A stretch of DNA of 64,000 nt from Streptomyces sp. CHD11 (lineage in GTDB: Bacteria > Actinomycetota > Actinomycetes > Streptomycetales > Streptomycetaceae): contig NZ_JABTTS010000001.1 in NCBI RefSeq assembly GCF_018638295.1, positions 186,001 to 250,000 on the forward strand, in the 5' to 3' direction. Shown here one piece after another: positions 60,806 to 64,000 of this stretch. A model generated the notes under the pieces. That model saw only the letters and a list, made by a program, of their open reading frames with translations, searched no databases and was not told the origin of the DNA. The position numbers and the translations under genes were made by a program. Positions within the stretch are counted from its first letter, which is position 1. Each line of letters starts with the position of its first letter.

Positions 60806-61279
60806 ATGGACGCGCGCATCGACTTCTTCGGCAACTCCCTCGCGGGCAAGGTCCTCAAGCACATCAACTCGGCGAACAAGGTGGTGCACGACTCGACGCT
60901 CCCCGTCACCACCCAGGAACTGGTCAAGATCCGCGCCAGTCAGATCAACGGCTGCGGTTTCTGCACCGACATGCACACCAAGGACGCCACCGCTGCGGGC
61001 GAGACACAGTCGCGCCTCAATCTGGTGGCCGCCTGGCGGGAGGCCACGGTCTTCACGGAAGCCGAGCGCGCGGCCCTGGAGCTGTCCGAGCAGGGCAGCC
61101 GCATCGCGGACGCCGCCGGCGGGGTGACGGACGCGGCCTGGGCGGAGGCGGCCAAGCACTACGACGAGGACCAACTCGCCGCGCTGATCTCGCTGATCGC
61201 CGTCATCAACGCCTACAACCGCATCAACGTCATCAACCAGCAGCCGGCCGGCGACTACCAGCCCGGCCAGTTCGGCTGA
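60806..61279 (+). CDS. Carboxymuconolactone decarboxylase/AhpD-like protein
   Basis: A 157-residue all-helical CMD-family protein with the AhpD-type redox motif C50-G-F-C53 followed by H57 (INGCGFCTDMH), which gives thiol-dependent peroxidase activity in relatives. It also has KIRASQ before the motif and INAYNRINV near the C-terminus. CMD proteins are the classical target genes of ECF41 sigma factors, and its promoter has exactly that form. It is followed by a double hairpin, so it is probably monocistronic. Confidence 0.92.
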   Translation: MDARIDFFGNSLAGKVLKHINSANKVVHDSTLPVTTQELVKIRASQINGCGFCTDMHTKDATAAGETQSRLNLVAAWREATVFTEAERAALELSEQGSRIADAAGGVTDAAWAEAAKHYDEDQLAALISLIAVINAYNRINVINQQPAGDYQPGQFG

Positions 61280-61304
61280 GAGGCACCTGTCCCTCCCCCT
61301 TCTC

Positions 61305-61331
61305 CCCCGGCCCGGGACGTACGGGCCGGGG
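61305..61331 (+). terminator. Hairpin after the AhpD-like gene
   Basis: Stem CCCCGGCCCG (61305-61314) with its complement (61322-61331), 7-nt loop, 26 nt past the stop codon. An overlapping alternative stem follows (GCCGGGGCA with TGCCCCGGC). Confidence 0.7.
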
Positions 61332-61345
61332 CAAGGGCGTGCCCC

Positions 61346-61402
61346 GGCCCGGTGTGGAACGGCCCGGTGTGGAACGGCCCGGTGTGGAACGGGCCGGTGA
61401 AC
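61346..61402. repeat. 15-bp tandem repeat, three perfect units
   Basis: GGCCCGGTGTGGAAC is repeated perfectly three times (61346-61390), with a degenerate fourth unit (61391-61402). Units are a multiple of three bases and would read WNGPV in one frame, but no plausible gene is attached. Confidence 0.85.
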
Positions 61403-61459
61403 ACGAACGAACAGGGCCCCGAGCGCCCCGAACGAGCCCGCCCCGCACCGCGGAGCCCG

Positions 61460-61605
61460 TCCGGAGCCGGCCTGGCCGGCCTCGCCGGGGCCGGCCGGGT
61501 CCCGCTGGGTCTCGGTCATGACGGCCGGTGGGAACCTCCCGGCGGCAAGGTGGACCCCGGGGTGAGCTTCGAGACCGCCGCCGCGCGGCGCGGGAGCCAC
61601 CTGGG
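61460..61605 (+). pseudogene. Nudix hydrolase fragment
   Basis: The frame contains HDGRWEPPGGKVDPGVSFE followed by TAAARR, clearly the first half of a Nudix box, but the expected Glu after GGKVDPG is Val and the REUxEExGU half is missing. The remaining gap (61606-61816) shows no gene and presumably holds the promoter of the two-component pair. Confidence 0.6.
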
Positions 61606-61816
61606 GACGCCGAGCGCCCGTGACCGCCGCGGAGGATCCGCTGACTGGTTGCCGGGTGACGCTGGTCATCTGGTCCTCCCCTGCTCATGAGCCGAGGTAG
61701 GTTCCGTTTCTCAGGCATCCGTAAGAGCGCGGTCCCCAGCGACGCTCTAATCCTGGCCTCAGGTTGACCGGGGAGAATGAGCGGCAAAAACATCGACTGG
61801 AAGGGGGCGGGCCGGC

Positions 61817-62509
61817 GTGCGGATCATGATCGCGGATGACGACGTGGCCATCCGTGAGTCGCTGGAGCGGGTGCTCCAGGTCGAGGGTTACGACACGAGC
61901 ACCGTCGCCAACGGTTTCGCCGTGCTCGAAGGGGTCGGCGGGGCCGGCGGTGACACGCTGGATCTGCTGCTCCTCGACGTGATGATGCCCCGCCTCGGCG
62001 GGTTGGAGACCTGCCGGCGGTTGCGGGCCGCGGGCCGGGATCTGCCGGTGCTGATGCTGACCGCCCGTGACCAGGTCTCCGACCGGGTCGCGGGGCTGGA
62101 CGCGGGCGCCGACGACTACCTGCCCAAGCCGTTCGCCACCGAGGAGTTGCTGGCCCGGGTGCGGGCCCTGCTGCGCCGGCGCACGCCGACCGACGAGGAG
62201 TCACAGATCCTGTCGTTCGCCGACGTCCGGCTCGATCCCGACAGGTTCGAGGCGTGGCGTGGCAGGCGGCCACTGCACCTGACCCGGACCGAGTTCTCCC
62301 TCCTGGAGGTCCTCGTCTGCAACGCGACCCGGGTCGTGACCCGCGACGCGCTGTTCGAGGCGATCTGGGGCTTCGGCATGAGCTCCACCGCCAACAACCT
62401 CCAGGTATACGTGAGCTACCTGCGCCGCAAGCTGGAGGCCGACGGTGAGCCGCGATTGATCTACACGCTGCGCGGCCTGGGATACACGTTGCGGGAGACT
62501 CCTCCATGA
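61817..62509 (+). CDS. OmpR/PhoB-type response regulator
   Basis: A 230-residue response regulator: receiver domain with D7-D9 and phospho-acceptor D54 (LLLLDVMMPRLGG), Lys in YLPKPFATEELL, then a winged-helix DNA-binding domain (LTRTEFSLLEVLV, LQVYVSYLRRKLEADGE, IYTLRGLGYTLR). The GTG at 61817 follows AAGGGGG. It overlaps the kinase gene by 4 nt. The closest general type is MprA/TcrA-like. Targets unknown. Confidence 0.93.
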   Translation: MRIMIADDDVAIRESLERVLQVEGYDTSTVANGFAVLEGVGGAGGDTLDLLLLDVMMPRLGGLETCRRLRAAGRDLPVLMLTARDQVSDRVAGLDAGADDYLPKPFATEELLARVRALLRRRTPTDEESQILSFADVRLDPDRFEAWRGRRPLHLTRTEFSLLEVLVCNATRVVTRDALFEAIWGFGMSSTANNLQVYVSYLRRKLEADGEPRLIYTLRGLGYTLRETPP

Positions 62510-63957
62510 GCGGGCCCGCCGGCCGGGAACCGCGCCGGCTGACCCGATGGTGGCGCCTGCGGTCCCTGCGGACCAGGCTGACGGTGATCGCGGCGACGGC
62601 CATCGCGGTCAGCGTGTTCGCGGCCTTCCAGGTGGCCAGCGAGCTACTGGACCGGGAACTGCGGGACACCGCCGAGGAGCAGTTGCGCGCCGACTCCCGC
62701 GTCCTGGCGACGAGCGCGGAGCGCGCCGGTCTGGCAGAGGTCCAGCTACCGCCGTATCCGGGGTCCGGTCGGCTGGTGCGGGTCATCCTGCCCGACGGCT
62801 CGATCCGGACGCCGGCCGGCCAACCCGCGCTGCCCCCGGTCAGCGAGCACGCCGGGCGCGTGGCGCGGGGCGCGTCGGCCGACCTGATGGAGTCGAACGA
62901 CAGCGACGAAGAAGGCTACGCCGTCTACACGCTGCGGGCGGGCGACGGCGCGGTCCAGGTGGCCCGCGCCGTCGACGACAGCCCGATCAACCGGTTCGGG
63001 TTCGGCATGCTGCTGATCGGGCTGCTCTGCGTGGTCGGCGGCGCCCTTGTCGGGCGGACCGTGGCGCGGACCGGGCTGGCACCGATCGACCGGCTGACCG
63101 CCGCCGCGGTACGTGTCGCGCACACCCGGGATCTCGACGCCGACATCCCGGATGAGGGCGGTGGGGAGATCCGGCGGCTGATCCAGTCGATCAACGACAT
63201 GCTCACCGCGCTCCGGGACTCCCGGCAGGCCCAGCGGCTGCTCGCCGAGGACGCCGCCCACGAGCTCAAGACCCCGCTCACCAGCCTGCGCCTCAACGTG
63301 GAGCTGCTGATGCGGCTCGACCGGCGCGGCACCCTGGACAGCGCACTGCCGGCGGAGAGCCGGACCCGGCTGCTCAACGATCTCGGTGCCCAGGCGGCCG
63401 AGTTGAGCACCCTTGTCGCCGAGCTGACCGACCTGGCGCGCGGTGACGTCAGCGACGAGAGCACCGAGGTTCTCGACCTCGCCGACGTGGTGCTGGCCGC
63501 CGCGACCCGGGCGCGTTCCCGCGTGCCCGACATCGAGGTCGCGCTCGACGTGACCTCGGTGTGGGTGAGCGGGCGTCCCGCTGCGCTCGAGCGGGCGGTG
63601 CTCAACCTCATCGACAACGCCGGCAAGTGGTCCCCCGCGGACCGGCCGGTCCATGTCCGGCTCCGTGCCGAGGGCGCGTCGGCGGTACTCGAGGTCGACG
63701 ACGCCGGGCCGGGCATCGACGCCGCCGACGTACCGCGGGTGTTCGACCGGTTCTACCGTGCCGACAGCGCCCGGGCGTTGCCCGGATCCGGTCTGGGGCT
63801 GTCGATCGTGCAGCGGGTCGTCGACGCCCACGGCGGCCGGGCCACCGTCGCCCGCTCCGCACGCGGTGGCGCGCTGCTTCGGGTCTGCCTTCCGGCCGCG
63901 GCCCCGCCCGCCCCGATCGCGCGGCTCACCGCCGGGGAGGACACCACGGCGTGCTGA
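62506..63957 (+). CDS. Sensor histidine kinase (MprB-like)
   Basis: A 483-residue kinase: membrane helix at about 28-48, an extracytoplasmic domain of about 100 residues, a second helix at about 165-190, a HAMP domain, HisKA with phospho-acceptor H252 (EDAAHELKTPLTSLR), and HATPase (NLIDNAGKWSP, VDDAGPGI, GSGLGLSIVQRVV). It pairs with the overlapping response regulator. Signals for MprB-type kinases are usually envelope stress, but the extracellular domain here is not diagnostic. The last 43 nt of the window after its stop are noncoding. Confidence 0.93.
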   Translation: MSGPAGREPRRLTRWWRLRSLRTRLTVIAATAIAVSVFAAFQVASELLDRELRDTAEEQLRADSRVLATSAERAGLAEVQLPPYPGSGRLVRVILPDGSIRTPAGQPALPPVSEHAGRVARGASADLMESNDSDEEGYAVYTLRAGDGAVQVARAVDDSPINRFGFGMLLIGLLCVVGGALVGRTVARTGLAPIDRLTAAAVRVAHTRDLDADIPDEGGGEIRRLIQSINDMLTALRDSRQAQRLLAEDAAHELKTPLTSLRLNVELLMRLDRRGTLDSALPAESRTRLLNDLGAQAAELSTLVAELTDLARGDVSDESTEVLDLADVVLAAATRARSRVPDIEVALDVTSVWVSGRPAALERAVLNLIDNAGKWSPADRPVHVRLRAEGASAVLEVDDAGPGIDAADVPRVFDRFYRADSARALPGSGLGLSIVQRVVDAHGGRATVARSARGGALLRVCLPAAAPPAPIARLTAGEDTTAC

Positions 63958-64000
63958 CCCTCCCCGGTGGCGCGGCGCGGGTCGGGGGACCGGCCCCCGG

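Noticed and set aside
61352..61690. 112-residue open frame starting MWNGPVWNGPV
   Set aside because: The start is created by the 15-bp repeats and the body is a truncated Nudix box; treated as pseudogene.
1..64000. tRNA, rRNA, CRISPR arrays, intact insertion sequences, replication origin
   Set aside because: Reading both strands I saw no cloverleaf-like TTCGAAT-type arms with CCA context, no regularly spaced identical repeats of CRISPR type, and no transposase-like protein. A dedicated RNA search could still find small RNAs.

Overview
The window is high-GC actinobacterial DNA, almost certainly a Streptomyces chromosome. Signs are the strong codon bias, GTG starts, a DUF574 methyltransferase, a mycothiol-type maleylpyruvate isomerase, an ECF41 sigma factor and many TetR/MFS/secreted hydrolase genes. 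The content is mostly accessory metabolism and regulation, with several decayed genes, as expected of a chromosome arm. I saw no rRNA, tRNA, CRISPR array or intact insertion sequence.

Layout. 1-6.5 kb: end of a GH43 glycosidase, a convergent secreted PA14-GH2-LamG glycosidase, an SGNH hydrolase and its TetR regulator. 6.5-11.7 kb: an NAD+-dependent DNA ligase divergent from that TetR gene across a long palindrome, then small SnoaL/VOC/phosphoribosyltransferase genes. 11.7-18.6 kb: a six-gene minus-strand operon (phosphotriesterase-like pseudoenzyme, phosphotriesterase-like hydrolase, FAD monooxygenase, HSL-type esterase, MBL-fold hydrolase, CocE-type hydrolase) of unknown substrate. 18.6-19.6 kb: relics of a P450 and a LysR gene. 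19.6-29.5 kb: TetR regulator, then a seven-gene gentisate operon (3-hydroxybenzoate 6-hydroxylase type monooxygenase, gentisate dioxygenase, maleylpyruvate isomerase, fumarylpyruvate hydrolase, plus thiolase and two CoA-transferase subunits), a divergent IclR regulator and an MFS transporter. 29.5-41.3 kb: a very large secreted PA14/propeller/CBM/DUF1080 protein, two methyltransferases, pyruvate carboxylase, a subtilisin-like protease, an NTF2-like protein, DoxX and MazG-like proteins. 41.5-49.5 kb: a NarL-type two-component system beside an ABC/FtsX exporter, then an MFS exporter with an ABM-domain partner. 49.5-54 kb: a secreted EEP phosphatase and a tightly coupled four-gene set (defective patatin, MGT glycosyltransferase, membrane protein, alpha/beta hydrolase-like). 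54-61.3 kb: an ECF41 sigma-factor neighbourhood with an NmrA-like reductase, an orphan FrdA/SdhA-like flavoprotein, an AhpD-like carboxymuconolactone decarboxylase and a MurP-like PTS permease. 61.8-64 kb: an OmpR-type two-component pair.

Two regulons can be read directly from the DNA. (1) A near-identical 25-bp element lies upstream of the six-gene hydrolase operon and of the MFS transporter, with a 17-bp variant upstream of the TetR gene at 19614-20222. One TetR protein therefore probably controls itself, the operon and the transporter. (2) Three promoters of form (T/C)GTCACA-N16-GGTC precede the NmrA-like, FrdA-like and AhpD-like genes. They match the published ECF41 promoter type and surround the ECF41 gene, so these three scattered genes probably form its regulon. 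A fourth, weaker copy precedes a frameshifted hydrolase. The clearest protein-level novelty is the tandem pair of phosphotriesterase homologues, one with all metal ligands and one that has lost five of six.
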